Source: Phoronis pallida (Eukaryota; Phoronida; Phoronidae). Taken from it: a stretch of DNA of 12,711 nt. Both the position numbers and the translations under genes were made by a program. Under the pieces are notes generated by a model. The model was not told where the DNA came from, searched no databases, and saw only the letters and a list, made by a program, of their open reading frames with translations. The first letter of the stretch is position 1. The number at the start of each line of letters is the position of its first letter. The stretch spans positions 1 to 12,711 of the forward strand of contig JAOXYC010183135.1 in assembly GCA_028565715.1 (NCBI GenBank). The letters run 5' to 3'. Positions 1-8,833 of this stretch are shown piece after piece.

Positions 1-530
1 TTTGACTATGATGCAGGTTAATTATATTCATCAAAGGACTCATACACAAAATTTCTAGTTGATTTGAATTTTGACCTAAGATCCTCACCAACGAGGAGAC
101 AGTATCTTTAACACGGGTTTGTTAACATCTGATTATAATACTTCAGTTATACGCGCCGGCAATACATATATGGACACATAATGTTCGACTTGCATGTAGA
201 ATGCTTGCAAGAACAAGGACAATTAACCAATACGCCGTTGTTTCACTTGACAGAAGGTATGAGGCTCTAAATAGAAGATGCCGCTTAAAAAAACAATTCT
301 TCTTACGAAGTAAATGAATTAAAGAACATCAAATCGTTGACTTACAGGCTGGTCGAATGAGCAAACACTGCTGGCCACGTGGCTGGCCACGTGGCTGGCC
401 ACGTGGCTGGTCACTTGGCTAATTACATGAACCATAAGAGATTCAGTATTATCAAAACATGTAACTCCAAGATTTGATGAACTTTATTTATCATTACCAA
501 CTGGATGAAGAACATTTAAGAGCTTCTTAC
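1..530 (-). other. Intronic or 3' flank of the metallopeptidase gene
   Basis: No exon of either strand is supported here. Since exon 4 ends in an open frame at a splice donor, this stretch is most simply the following intron. It holds the 12-bp E-box tandem repeat at 371-418 and a second copy of a 14-mer that also spans the exon 4 donor. Confidence 0.5.
371..418. repeat. 12-bp tandem repeat with E-boxes (4 copies)
   Basis: Three perfect copies of CTGGCCACGTGG at 371-406 are followed by a diverged fourth, CTGGTCACTTGG, at 407-418. Each perfect copy contains the palindrome CCACGTGG, and so a CACGTG E-box, the core bound by USF/Myc/Max-type bHLH proteins. The array lies in the presumed intron after the catalytic exon. 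It could be a regulatory cluster or a simple minisatellite. The repeat is certain; its function is not shown. Confidence 0.9.
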
Positions 531-696
531 GAAGTATTCCTGAAGTGTGCTCATTGAGTATGTATTTGCCCACAGTCCTCGGCTCTTGGCGGCGTTATAT
601 GCGTTGTTGATACGTGTATGATAACCACCGATGGCGAAATGGGCTCCAAGAATCTGAACACCGTGCAAAAACTCGTGGATTGCAATGTCCTCATCA
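531..696 (-). CDS. Metallopeptidase exon 4 of those visible, catalytic HExxH exon (166 nt)
   Basis: Acceptor TTATTTTTTACAG and donor TTC|GTAAGA bound 55 codons. The exon carries HEFLH (bases 663-677: two zinc-binding His and the general-base Glu), then a helix and loop, then Tyr (558-560) and, seven residues on, Glu (537-539), the expected third zinc ligand. All four key residues are intact, so the domain looks active. The exon ends in phase 0 just after the ligand Glu-Tyr-Phe. In relatives the next residues complete the zinc-ligand helix, so the following exon, to the left, is essential. I found no convincing match for it in bases 1-520. Confidence 0.85.
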
Positions 697-2371
697 CTGT
701 AAAAAATAACGGATAATGGTAGTTTTTGGATCGTTGAGGATTCAAATCTTGAACACTGCATCAACTTCTAAGACAGTGGCAGTGATCGATATGACGCTAT
801 GCCAACCGTTCATTTTCAATCAGACTGCATTGAATTTCAAAGGCGTTAAACTGAGAGCTTACTTGGAAAGAAACTTACTGCCAACGGTCAATGGACTTCT
901 GACAGAGAATATCCTCCTCAGCCCCCGTGCAGACTGGCGCGCCAGTTGTTGCTCCAAACCCACGCGCTCGCGTGTCCCAGTAACTAGGGAGATGCGAATG
1001 TTCGGGGATGTCCGTAGTCTTTTGATGTTTTCCTATGATTCCCATTCGGCCAAAACGCTGGTAGTAGGAGTTTCTGATATCGAATCGATCGGCGAAGAGA
1101 AATCGGACAATGTAACAGGCTCTTTTAAGAGCATCATCGGCGACTACGCTCGATGCTGTAAAATAAAAAGTTTTGGAAAACAAAACCTGTCCTTACATGG
1201 GAAGTCACTGTGATAAAATGTGGTTATGCTAGTTTTGATGTTGTCTGAGCATCCTGGTCAATAAATGTCTAATAACAAATGCTTCATTTCAGTTGTACAT
1301 CTTGATTCATCCATTCAGATACCTGAGGGATATGTGCCGGCCAGTTAGTCAAAACTGTAAGGACTTCCATGCGAGCGGTCCAAATTCGATTCCCACTAGA
1401 GAAACATTTGATAGACCTATATCGAGCATCTCAAATCTTTCACTCCTCTCAGCTCTGTGGTTTAAGTTGTAAGAAAGAATGTGAGTATGAATGTAACCTG
1501 GTCGGATGCTCATTGAACAGTTTCAGGCATACTTCACCAAAACCTTACGATGATTTTTTGACGCTGTTATGTGTTTGCGAAGTGATAACGGTTACTAGTC
1601 TATACGTTGGAAAAGCAAAATTCATTCAACGTGAATAACGTTTTTAGAAGTGTCATCAAATGAGATTATAACCCGGGTCATACAGACTCATATCACGAAG
1701 ACGACATTTTAATTCCAAATCGAGGTTTGACTGCAAAGCAATGCAACTCGTACGTATGTACTTTTATTTGCAAATGATTTCACTGTCAAGTTGACATTTT
1801 GCAGTTAAGCCTCGGTCTGAATTTTGATAGTGGGGATTACGGATGCCTGTGATATGAGGCTATTACATGTACTCACCGACAATGGGGATTCCGTACGCTT
1901 CAGTATACTTCTGGTAGAATTGTGACAGACCATTCGGGCCCATGTGGGTGGGACTTCTTAGATTAGAGGGCACACCTCTTACGTGATGACAAGTGTGGGT
2001 GTTGGTGGCAGATCCAGGGCGCAGAGTGGATCGTCTATGGACTAAAATACAAAAGAACAAAAGGGAAGCGTCATTCTACGCATGTTAAGAATTTGCATGT
2101 GCTTATAAATTCTTTGATGTCGTCCTTCAATCCCAAAGTACAGTCAATAACTGGTCTTAGAAAAGGATTAATGCTTCAAAATTCATTAGCATTCATGATG
2201 ATCATTAAAATCTCGACAAAATATTTTTCTTACTAAAGCACTACTTACATGTACTATCATCCTGTGAGCTGTACAGCGTGTAGTAATCTGCGTCACCAAG
2301 CGGAAGTGAAGTGGACGCCATTACGGTCTCCTCATTTTGCAGCAGATCATCGGCCAATACGTTATGCAACG
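531..2371 (-). CDS. Lethal-factor-like zinc metallopeptidase, partial gene (4 internal exons)
   Basis: Seen: four minus-strand exons (2371..2249, 2041..1877, 1155..879, 696..531) join in compatible phases (1, 1, 2) into an uninterrupted run of 243 codons. Numbering from the first full codon, HEFLH falls at residues 195-199 and a Tyr-x6-Glu pair at 234 and 241. Known: the anthrax lethal factor catalytic domain uses an HExxH motif, a distant Glu as third zinc ligand, and a catalytic Tyr seven residues before that Glu. The spacing here is the same for Tyr-Glu and close for His-Glu (42 against 45 residues). Related single-domain proteins are predicted in many marine invertebrates. Inferred: an active peptidase, probably secreted. 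Its substrate is unknown, and nothing here marks it as a toxin. No signal peptide, start codon or stop codon is in the recognised exons. The 5' exons lie above 2371 and the 3' exons below base 1. Introns rule out bacterial contamination. The family assignment is by motif and remembered family pattern, not by a search. Confidence 0.8.
879..1155 (-). CDS. Metallopeptidase exon 3 of those visible (277 nt)
   Basis: The acceptor has a pyrimidine tract (TTTTTATTTTACAG) and the donor reads CA|GTAAGT. The 91 codons cover a predicted helix (DDALKRACYIVRFLFADR), a strand (RMGIIGK), the motif TTDIPEH, and a Gly-rich stretch before a GAEED turn. These features sit just before the zinc helix in relatives. 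Three Cys (RACY, PVCT, ILCQ) could form disulphides if the protein is exported. The exon ends with CA, and the next exon adds T to make His. The long plus-strand open frame across this region is antisense. Confidence 0.85.
1331..1396 (+). mobile_element. Possible tRNA-derived SINE head, degenerate
   Basis: Within the 721-nt intron between exons 2 and 3, the stretch AAATTCGATTCCCAC (about 1382-1396) resembles a pol III B box. A GC-rich, tRNA-like arm precedes it (GGACTTCC...GGTCC), with a weak A-box-like area near 1340-1350. No tRNA cloverleaf closes, so this is not a working tRNA gene. Apart from it I see nothing in the intron; its plus-strand open frame (1369-1638) lacks protein-like features. 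Confidence 0.25.
1877..2041 (-). CDS. Metallopeptidase exon 2 of those visible (165 nt)
   Basis: Acceptor TTTGTATTTTAG and donor G|GTGAGT bound 54 full codons. The start is basic (HRRSTLRPG), the middle has a Cys/His cluster (HTCHH), and the end is the aromatic, amphipathic FYQKYTEAYGIPIV. I recognise this end as the entry into the catalytic region in invertebrate relatives. The exon ends with one base of a codon, which the next exon completes as Ala. The 207-nt intron before it is compact. Confidence 0.8.
2249..2371 (-). CDS. Metallopeptidase exon 1 of those visible (123 nt)
   Basis: The exon starts after a good acceptor (TTTTGTATTCCAG) and ends at a strong donor (GTAAGT). It is open for 40 codons in the only frame that joins the next exon, beginning LHNVLADDLL and ending YSSQDDST. 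The final T pairs with TC of the next exon to make Phe. It begins with two bases of a split codon, so another coding exon must lie upstream. The acidic and polar content suggests a linker or pro-region before the catalytic fold. A plus-strand frame over the same bases is only its antisense. Confidence 0.65.
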
Positions 2372-2915
2372 CTGGAATACAAAAGTCCTTCCATTTTATC
2401 AAAAACAGATGAGCATTATTTTCCCGGGATTATTTTATTTTACTTTTTTTTAAACTCTACCGAAAACATGCATGTTACACTAGGTGTTGGACGAAAATTT
2501 TCATCGATCCGAGTATTCAACTATTATCTGTTTGTATCCATGATTGTCGAAATATGTTTTAATATGTTTCAAGTCAATTTAAACTGCCCATAGAGCACCT
2601 GTAAAATAACACAAGGTAAAGACGAGGGCAGTGTGATACCTCCAGGGTTTTTTAATCGGTTGGCAAAGGTAAATATTGGTGTCAAAACCATTTCAATAAA
2701 CATTGGTGAGTTATTGGTCATTTTTCATTTATACATTACGATTGAAAGAACGCAAAGGAATACAGAAACACTAGCCTTCTTGTGAAGGAAGAAAGGGAAC
2801 GTGGGTCGATTTTGCGAAATTTAACTTTTGAGTTGTAGACATGAGTGATGTAGATATTATACAAAATAGCCCACTACCTCTCAGCGGTAAGATGGCAATA
2901 CAAAGTTGGACTTAA
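2372..2915. other. Upstream non-coding stretch, no recognised exon
   Basis: The upstream exon of the metallopeptidase should lie beyond this point on the minus strand, but I see no open segment here ending in a phase-1 donor. One acceptor-like site (TTATTTTACAG, minus, near 2600) is not followed by a usable exon. The sequence is AT-rich and otherwise featureless. Confidence 0.5.
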
Positions 2916-3364
2916 AGTCGCATAGACCGTCAAATTCGTTAAAAAATAAACGAATTAAAAGAAATGAAATCACTTCCTTTGCGTACAATTTCTGCTATTT
3001 CATGTCCATTAGCTATGCTAACGACTTAATCGTTACTAAAACTAAAATTTCGACACGCCTTTCAGCTTCGTAACCCGTCCATGTTTTACCCACAATCCAC
3101 CGCGTCGAATTATTCCGGGGCGCCGTAATTTTATCGAGTACTAACATTAATAAAATATGTGGTGTTAAAATAAAATATGCCGTGAAGTTTTATATATATT
3201 GCATTACGGTATACTAAAATGAATTTTAGCATTTTTGCGCGTTATTCTTAAATTTTTATATTGGATTTAAAGTGCAGAACACCCAAGTGTCAAATATGTA
3301 CGCTAGAATTGCTTTTAATTCGTTTGAAAGGAATTTTATGGCTGAAATGACGGTCTATGCCCGT
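2916..3364. mobile_element. 449-bp non-autonomous DNA transposon (MITE), TTAA target sites
   Basis: The left end AGTCGCATAGACCGTC (2916-2931) and the reverse complement of the right end, ACGGGCATAGACCGTC (3349-3364), match at 13 of 16 positions. A second shared block, AAACGAATTAAAAG, lies further in at both ends (left near 2948-2961; right inverted near 3313-3326). TTAA abuts both ends (2912-2915 and 3365-3368), as expected for a target-site duplication. Known: TTAA is the target of piggyBac and Kolobok transposases. There is no transposase frame inside, so it would depend on a helper elsewhere. Superfamily is not settled. Confidence 0.7.
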
Positions 3365-4201
3365 TTAAAAGATAAAAAATACCGTGCAGAAACAGTAGAT
3401 ATATACATACCGCACAACCAGAGCAGGAGCCACACGGTCAACCCCATAGTATCACCCCATACGTATCACTATATAACAAGATAAAATGACGAGTCCTATC
3501 GGTGATCCGAACTATTTATCCGGCTAGAGTGCTCTGGGATCTTAACAGGTGCGGCGTGATATTACCAGAATATTGAGAACGCAAACAGTCAGCCACATAC
3601 GCGGGCACATACGTAAGCAATGTCACCAATGATAAACTAGATGAACTGGTGTACTTAGCTCGTTCGGATAGTTCGAACTTTATTCGACAAGCATCTTTAG
3701 GGACCTGAACAGGTGCCGGTGCTCTCTCCACAGCAGAGCCTCTTTAGTTAGTCCGAGAATCACGTTTTTCGCATGTGTGTCGCGTTTGTCCTTCAATGAA
3801 CACTGGTGGATCCAAAGGGATCGCCCCCTAAAGTAAAAATGTGCTCCCTTTGCCTTTTATATTACAGTTTTACACGTAGGAGATTGCACCACTTTGTTTA
3901 GTTTTTCCAAAACTTTGTTTAACGCATGCAGAAGATGGAATCATTTGCTTTTTCCCTTTTTTTCGAGGGCGCGCACCCTACCCCTGACCAACGTCTGACA
4001 ACAAGATGCACACTTTCGGGCTTCAAACGTGGTGGACAGAGGCGATTTACCAGAAAGGGGGAAAATGAAAATACTGTGAAATAATTTCGATTGTGGCAAC
4101 GGTGGGAAAGGAAGATAATCGGGGGTGCGGGGTGGGCGGTTGTTGTTGGCTCCTCCACCAAGAACATTTTTAGAAATCAGTTTTTCTATCTTAAAATACA
4201 G
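3365..4201. other. Unassigned stretch, one weak exon candidate
   Basis: The minus strand is open across about 3516-3740 with no in-frame ATG, and contains a phase-1 donor-like site (CTG|GTAATA, exon end 3566). This phase would join the metallopeptidase exon at 2371, but no family resemblance is visible and the acceptor is poor. The G-rich tract near 4120-4139 has only three runs of three or more G. Nothing else is recognisable. Confidence 0.4.
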
Positions 4202-4313
4202 AATGATTCGGAAGTCTCGACAGGATTTAATTTTACAAATGCAACCAAAACTTATTTATAGCGATGAAGATTCGATCTCACCAGAGTATAATCATATTTC
4301 GATTACCGTACAG
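4202..4313 (+). CDS. Orphan exon candidate (112 nt), unknown protein
   Basis: A plus-strand segment lies between an acceptor-like site (TCTATCTTAAAATACAG) and a good donor (GTACAG|GTAACT). It carries ATG at 4203 and 37 full codons ending SPEYNHISITVQ in phase 0. The frame is also open upstream to 4125. No partner exon was found: after the clear acceptor near 5006 (TTTTGTTGTCTTTGCAG) a phase-0 join reaches a stop after two codons, which would make a short protein. I recognise no domain. It may be a chance open segment. Confidence 0.2.
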
Positions 4314-6514
4314 GTAACTGGAGTATGATCTCGCCACTTGTGTGTGAACCGTGCCATAAGAGGAAACTTGCGACAAATTCGCAAAAAATGTTAGTGTTTG
4401 AATACCAAAGTTTACATGAAAAGTGTGTGACTATTGTACGCCAAACTCGATATGTCGACATTGAGGGGTCTATATGAGACAGGGGCGAGCAGCAGGAATT
4501 TAGCCCACTAACACAAACATGCAAGCAATCTTTGGCTACTGGGAAATGCCCCTTTAGAAGAAAAACGACAAGGTAGTTTTCGACATCTCTTTCAATTTCA
4601 TGACGTTAGGATTCTTGACGTCACATACTAGCTCCAGCCACCCAGTTTGAGCGATTTGAGAGGTTTGAGTCCACCAAATCTACTAGAACATAAATAGGCT
4701 ATAACACGTAGATAACAAATTGGGAGAAATCTGACTTTATAACTTGTGCTGACTCATATATATCTTACATACGGATATATATGCTTTATTTTATTATAGT
4801 GGTTTCTCTCGGCCGAAGCCGCTGGCAAGAGCAACCATAGACCGTCGTTTTACGTGCTCATCCGAGGCACATGGTGCTTGTGGCAAGCCGGGCTTTGTCA
4901 ACCCTGGGAATCAAATTGCTATCAACTTAACCTAAAAACGTTGTAAAACTCAAGTTTGCTATTGTGTAAAAAAGATAAAACACATGTACTTTTGTTGTCT
5001 TTGCAGATATATTGACGGAAAAGGTACTGCATTTTGATTTACAAGAAAAAAGTTAAATTCTAAGGTGTTCAATCTGAACTTGAATGTTCACACATATCTT
5101 TCATAGACAACACACTGCAGTATACGAGGAGATAAAATGAATATCCAAGAAAAGCCGTAAGTCTTTGTGGAATTTAGCATTTTTGGATTTATTTATTATC
5201 CAATAAACATTATTCAAGTGAAGCAGAAGGCCTTCAATAATTGATAGATCCTCATGATATTTTTTATTGTTCCAACTCATATCAACCGTTAAGTTGTTAT
5301 TTCACAATAGAACTGAAAGTGTAGTGTATTAAAATCATCTAGCCACACTGTGGTTTTTATTCAAAAGTAGTTGGTTATCATTTTATTGAGGGTAAAGGAG
5401 CAATAAATGACGTGTGGACATTGAAGTTTTGACTGTTGACATGCAGAAACTACTATTTTTACTGATAAAAATTGTCAAGTAGATTCATATTGAAACCAAA
5501 AGGGGGATTTTAAAAATCACGTAAAACATTATCATTCTTAGAAGACCATATTATGTTAACTTGAAGAAATGCCATGTTGTATTTTAGCCAACCCTTGCGT
5601 TTCAAGTAAGAAAATAGCCCAGTTTAAGAGAGCAAATTACTGAACTTTAAATATTTTTTATTTAAGATTCGACAGAAAATGAACAAATTTGAGCTCCCCC
5701 CATTGAAAGTAGGGCTGGTCAGAATGGAATCAAATTGACATATTCTAACAACAGGAGCCTACGCACAATCAAATGTGAATGATAAAAGTATGAAATTGTT
5801 TAATCTTATTTGACAGATAAGATATAAAGGTGCATTTTTTAATACTCGTTTTTTTTTTAATGAGTCATTATGCAAAAATTGAAGGTCACTTAGTACACAA
5901 GAATTTAAGAATTAAGACTTCTTATAAATATCAGAATAAATAGTCCTTACAAAATGAAACAATTTGATGCATAAAGAAACTAATTATGTTGTTTTAGTTT
6001 ATTGGCAGACATCGTTACTGAATGGCGCACAATTAGGCGCACGTACCTAAACAGAGCCCATCGGGGATTTTTGCGATTTTTATCTGCTCAAATTGATCAT
6101 ATCATGTTTGTATATTAAAGTTGTATTTATGTTTCATGAAGGGAAATAATGTGTCACGAATATTATAAAATGCAACTGCGTTGTGAAACAAAAAGTGAAC
6201 ATGGAAATACCCGTAGTTTTATCAGTATTATCAGTATAGTAAAACTTCAAGTAGTTGAGTATGTTATAGTAAAACTGGAACAAAGATAAATGTAGACAGG
6301 AAATTCGTTATTTATGTATCAACGGCGCTTGTGCCAATCAGCCGGGGATCAGTATATGTTACTCGCTCAAGTAAGAAGATGTCAAGACTATAACTGCAGC
6401 TTTCTGTGAGGCGTTCTCTGCTTATAGGTAAATATATGACAGACGTTAAATCAGACGCAATTTACGTTCGATTCACTTGAAATTCCCATAGAACATGTGT
6501 TTTGATAATGACTG
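4314..6514. other. Long non-coding spacer
   Basis: Over 2 kb of AT-rich sequence with no open frame longer than about 70 codons on the plus strand and no convincing exon. It holds the SINE-like remnant at 4802-4918. AATAAA hexamers occur near 5202 and 5402, but no transcript end can be tied to them. Weak splice-like sites at 5006, 5149 and 6427 could belong to 5' untranslated exons of the ankyrin gene, without proof. Confidence 0.5.
4802..4918 (-). mobile_element. Possible SINE remnant
   Basis: On the minus strand a B-box-like AATTTGATTCCCAGGG (4903-4918) is followed about 40 bases later by GATGAGCACGTAAAACG (about 4846-4862). The latter resembles a stretch often seen in the body of invertebrate tRNA-SINEs. 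This block is more GC-rich than its surroundings. No A box or A-rich tail is clear, so it would be truncated. Identification rests on remembered pattern only. Confidence 0.25.
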
Positions 6515-6680
6515 TTTTTCGTCAAAATCCGATTCATTCAAAATGACGACTGTGGCGGTCACTTTGTTTACAAATTGCGCTCTACGTAGTGCAATTAATA
6601 CAAGTGTCCATAGTTTCGTCAAAATTGAATTCAAAATGGCGGCTCCGGTGGCCATTTTGTTTACAAATTGCACTCTACAG
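6515..6680. repeat. Imperfect tandem duplication, 93-bp period, with YY1-like motifs
   Basis: Two diverged copies share TTTCGTCAAAAT, a TTCAAAATG(A/G)CG block, and TTGTTTACAAATTGC, which occurs exactly at 6564-6578 and again 93 bases later at 6657-6671. The second copy contains AAAATGGCGGC, the consensus bound by YY1, and CAAAATGGC...GCCATTTTG as a 9-bp inverted repeat around a short loop. Open frames on both strands here (for example QFVNK repeated on the minus strand) are a by-product of the duplication. Confidence 0.75.
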
Positions 6681-7740
6681 GTTCTATTTTTCAGATTTAT
6701 TATCAGATTTTCTTTTCAACTTTTGTTTCCGAATTTCTAAGTTCTCGCTCTATTGAGCGCTTTCATACTTTTCTTTCTGGGACGTAATCTAGCTTCATTT
6801 TGAGTAATCTACCAGTATTTTAATACTGATAGCGTCTGCACGATAAGCTAAAATCTAAAAAAAGGATTTTGATGTACAGTTTGCTCGAACTTCTCACGTG
6901 ACACTGTGTTCAAAAGTAACATAACATATTTATCATACATAGGCGGTAGCGTTACTCTCGTGACTGAAATTCATTTCAATTAAAAAGATGCTGCAATATC
7001 TTCAGAACTTATGAGCAAACAGCGTATTTGACCGTTAACATTCACAGTCACGCATATCAAACCACCTATTTCATGAATCGTACTGAAGGTATAAACATAC
7101 ATACCACATTCAATTATTATTTATCACGGTGTTATCTTTGTTAGGGTTACGCTTCGAGCTCGGTTGCAGAGAGGAAACAGTAATGAGTTGAAAAATGGTC
7201 ATTTATTATGACAAAACGAGTGATACAATAGTTAATGGTCAATCTCTGCAAGATGGGTACAAGAAAAAAACGCCCAGAATCCATATCTATACTCCTCAAC
7301 AAAACATTTGGAATTTTTTGTACAATCACTTATACCAGAGACCATACTATTAAAAGGCTTATTTATTCAGACTATAGCTTCTAAAAACACATTTTCATTG
7401 CCAAAAACGTATCTTGTTAATAAGAACTGTGTTGGGAAAGAGGGCCAGAAATAAGATAGAATGTTGAATATTTTTTAGTTTGGCCTCACTTACTTCACTG
7501 GTAACAAATTTTTCTGAATTTACTAAATTTTCATACTCACTGAGCTAAAACATGTGCTGGCATAATGTTCACAGTAGGTGTCACATTAATCTCTTCGTTG
7601 TCCCCAAATAAGCTTAAAACAATGTACAGCATACATAACAATTACAATGGAAATTTGCAAAAATCACTTCTACTATGTATACACTCGATCAAACAGAAAA
7701 GTCGGAGCTTTCTCCTTTTCTTGGAATACTACTTCTAACG

Positions 7741-7768
7741 ATAATAATAACAATAATAATGATGATGG
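7741..7768. repeat. Imperfect AAT/GAT trinucleotide microsatellite
   Basis: ATAATAATAACAATAATAAT is followed by GATGATGG: a short interrupted trinucleotide run in AT-rich spacer, with no sign of function. Confidence 0.85.
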
Positions 7769-7963
7769 TAATATAAATAGTAACATACATTTTCAATCAT
7801 AGCGGTTTTTGTATTCAAATCGCTTTATAACTCCAAAAGTCATTACCGAGTCTCTGGATCAGTTCACTCAATTTTGCCATTTCAACGGGGAGCATGAAGT
7901 CATGTGTACATAGTAGTTTACTTGAAAAGAGTGTCTCTCTCTTGCCAAACATTCACTACACCA

Positions 7964-8062
7964 CCATTCGATCCAAGCCCAGTTGGAAGCGCCCAAGCCA
8001 GGATGAAATCTCATCATATTTTTTCTAAAAGGCCGCTACTCTAGCCACTGCGCTGCGGCCAC
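7964..8062 (-). mobile_element. tRNA-derived SINE head, degenerate
   Basis: On the minus strand CGCAGTGGCTAGAG (plus 8039-8052) is close to the tRNA D-arm/A-box stretch typical of SINE heads. GGATCGAATGG (plus 7964-7974) resembles a B box at 8 of 11 positions. The two lie about 70 bases apart, longer than in a normal tRNA, so an insertion or decay is likely. Its 5' end abuts the TTTAT target site of the neighbouring transposon, suggesting that the transposon landed at the SINE edge. Confidence 0.4.
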
Positions 8063-8067
8063 TTTAT

Positions 8068-8833
8068 CAGGTCAGGCTGGATCCTAGATCAAAATTAAAT
8101 TCATTCCTTCTAAGGACGCCCGTAGATCTAAGGATGTTTGTTTTTAAATTTAAGGACATTTAAAAACTTCACAATGTCTTAATTAGAAGCAGTTAAATAA
8201 TTAATTAAATTCTTAGATGACTCGAGGACAATAAAAATCCAAGTAATGGACACCTAACGTTAGATCAAGTTTTGCATTTTTTTTAACTTATAAAACGAGT
8301 GCGAAGGTTTTGAAAATCCAGACTGATAGCTGTAATAATATTTTTTAACATATCTAAAAATCAGAAAATTTTCCCGTTTACTTTTTTACTTATTTTAGTA
8401 TAAAAAGTTACCAAAAATCCTTCAATTTCAGAACACCCTCAGTTCAGTATCCTTAAAACGAAGGATTTTAGAAAAAATGTTAAATACAAATGAAAATCAA
8501 TGTACACGGAGGATTTTTCTTTAACATGGCAGAATGAAAGAAAAGACATTAACAAATAATCTTTCGATTTCAAAAGTATCACACTCTTCCATTTTCAAGG
8601 AAAAAATTGTTTAAACTTGATTGCCACAAAGCATTTTGTATGAATCATCATTCGGACATATCATGTGAATGCAACAATAATGAGTCATATGTCTTTAGGA
8701 TATGAAAAAACTAGAGGTGGGTGTATCTATTGATTGTCCTTCAATTTAAGGACGATTGTCCTTAGATCTATGGCTATCCATAGAAGGAAGGATAGATTAA
8801 TTTGCCCTTAGATCAAGGATCCAGTCCGACCGG
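8068..8833. mobile_element. 766-bp non-autonomous DNA transposon with long imperfect inverted ends
   Basis: The left end CAGGTCAGGCTGGATCC (8068-8084) and the reverse complement of the right end, CCGGTCGGACTGGATCC (8817-8833), differ at three positions. Similarity continues inward for about 90 bp: both sides share (A)ATTAA, ATTCCTTCT or CTTCCTTCT, TAGATCTAAGGA and a further AAGGACA. TTTAT directly flanks both ends (8063-8067 and 8834-8838), fitting a 5-bp target-site duplication. The interior is AT-rich, repeats AAGGAT-type motifs, and encodes no transposase. The superfamily is not recognisable from these ends. Confidence 0.7.

Larger units (their letters stand above)
6681..8062. other. Non-coding spacer
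   Basis: No exon is supported. It contains the microsatellite at 7741-7768 and the SINE-like segment at its right end. A minus-strand frame at 7147-7329 has no protein-like composition, and the single TTAGGG near 7141 is not a telomeric array. Confidence 0.5.

Noticed and set aside
716-1213. 165-codon plus-strand open frame
   Set aside because: It is antisense to the peptidase exon at 1155..879, which has family motifs and good splice sites.
531-2371. Recent bacterial transfer or contamination for the lethal-factor-like gene
   Set aside because: Four exons with standard GT-AG introns and consistent phases mean an established animal gene; older transfer cannot be judged from this window.
2249-2593. 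114-codon plus-strand open frame
   Set aside because: It overlaps the peptidase exon 2371..2249 in antisense and continues into low-complexity AT-rich sequence; no domain.
4105-4139. G-quadruplex in the G-rich tract
   Set aside because: Only three nearby runs of three or more G; the fourth run is too far away.
6330-6428. CCAAT (6334), a TATATG (6353) and a donor-like TATAG|GTAAAT as promoter plus first exon of the ankyrin gene
   Set aside because: CCAAT and TATA-like boxes are only about 15 bases apart and such words are common in AT-rich DNA; no link to the gene can be shown.
7141-7147. TTAGGG telomere-like word
   Set aside because: Single copy, expected by chance.
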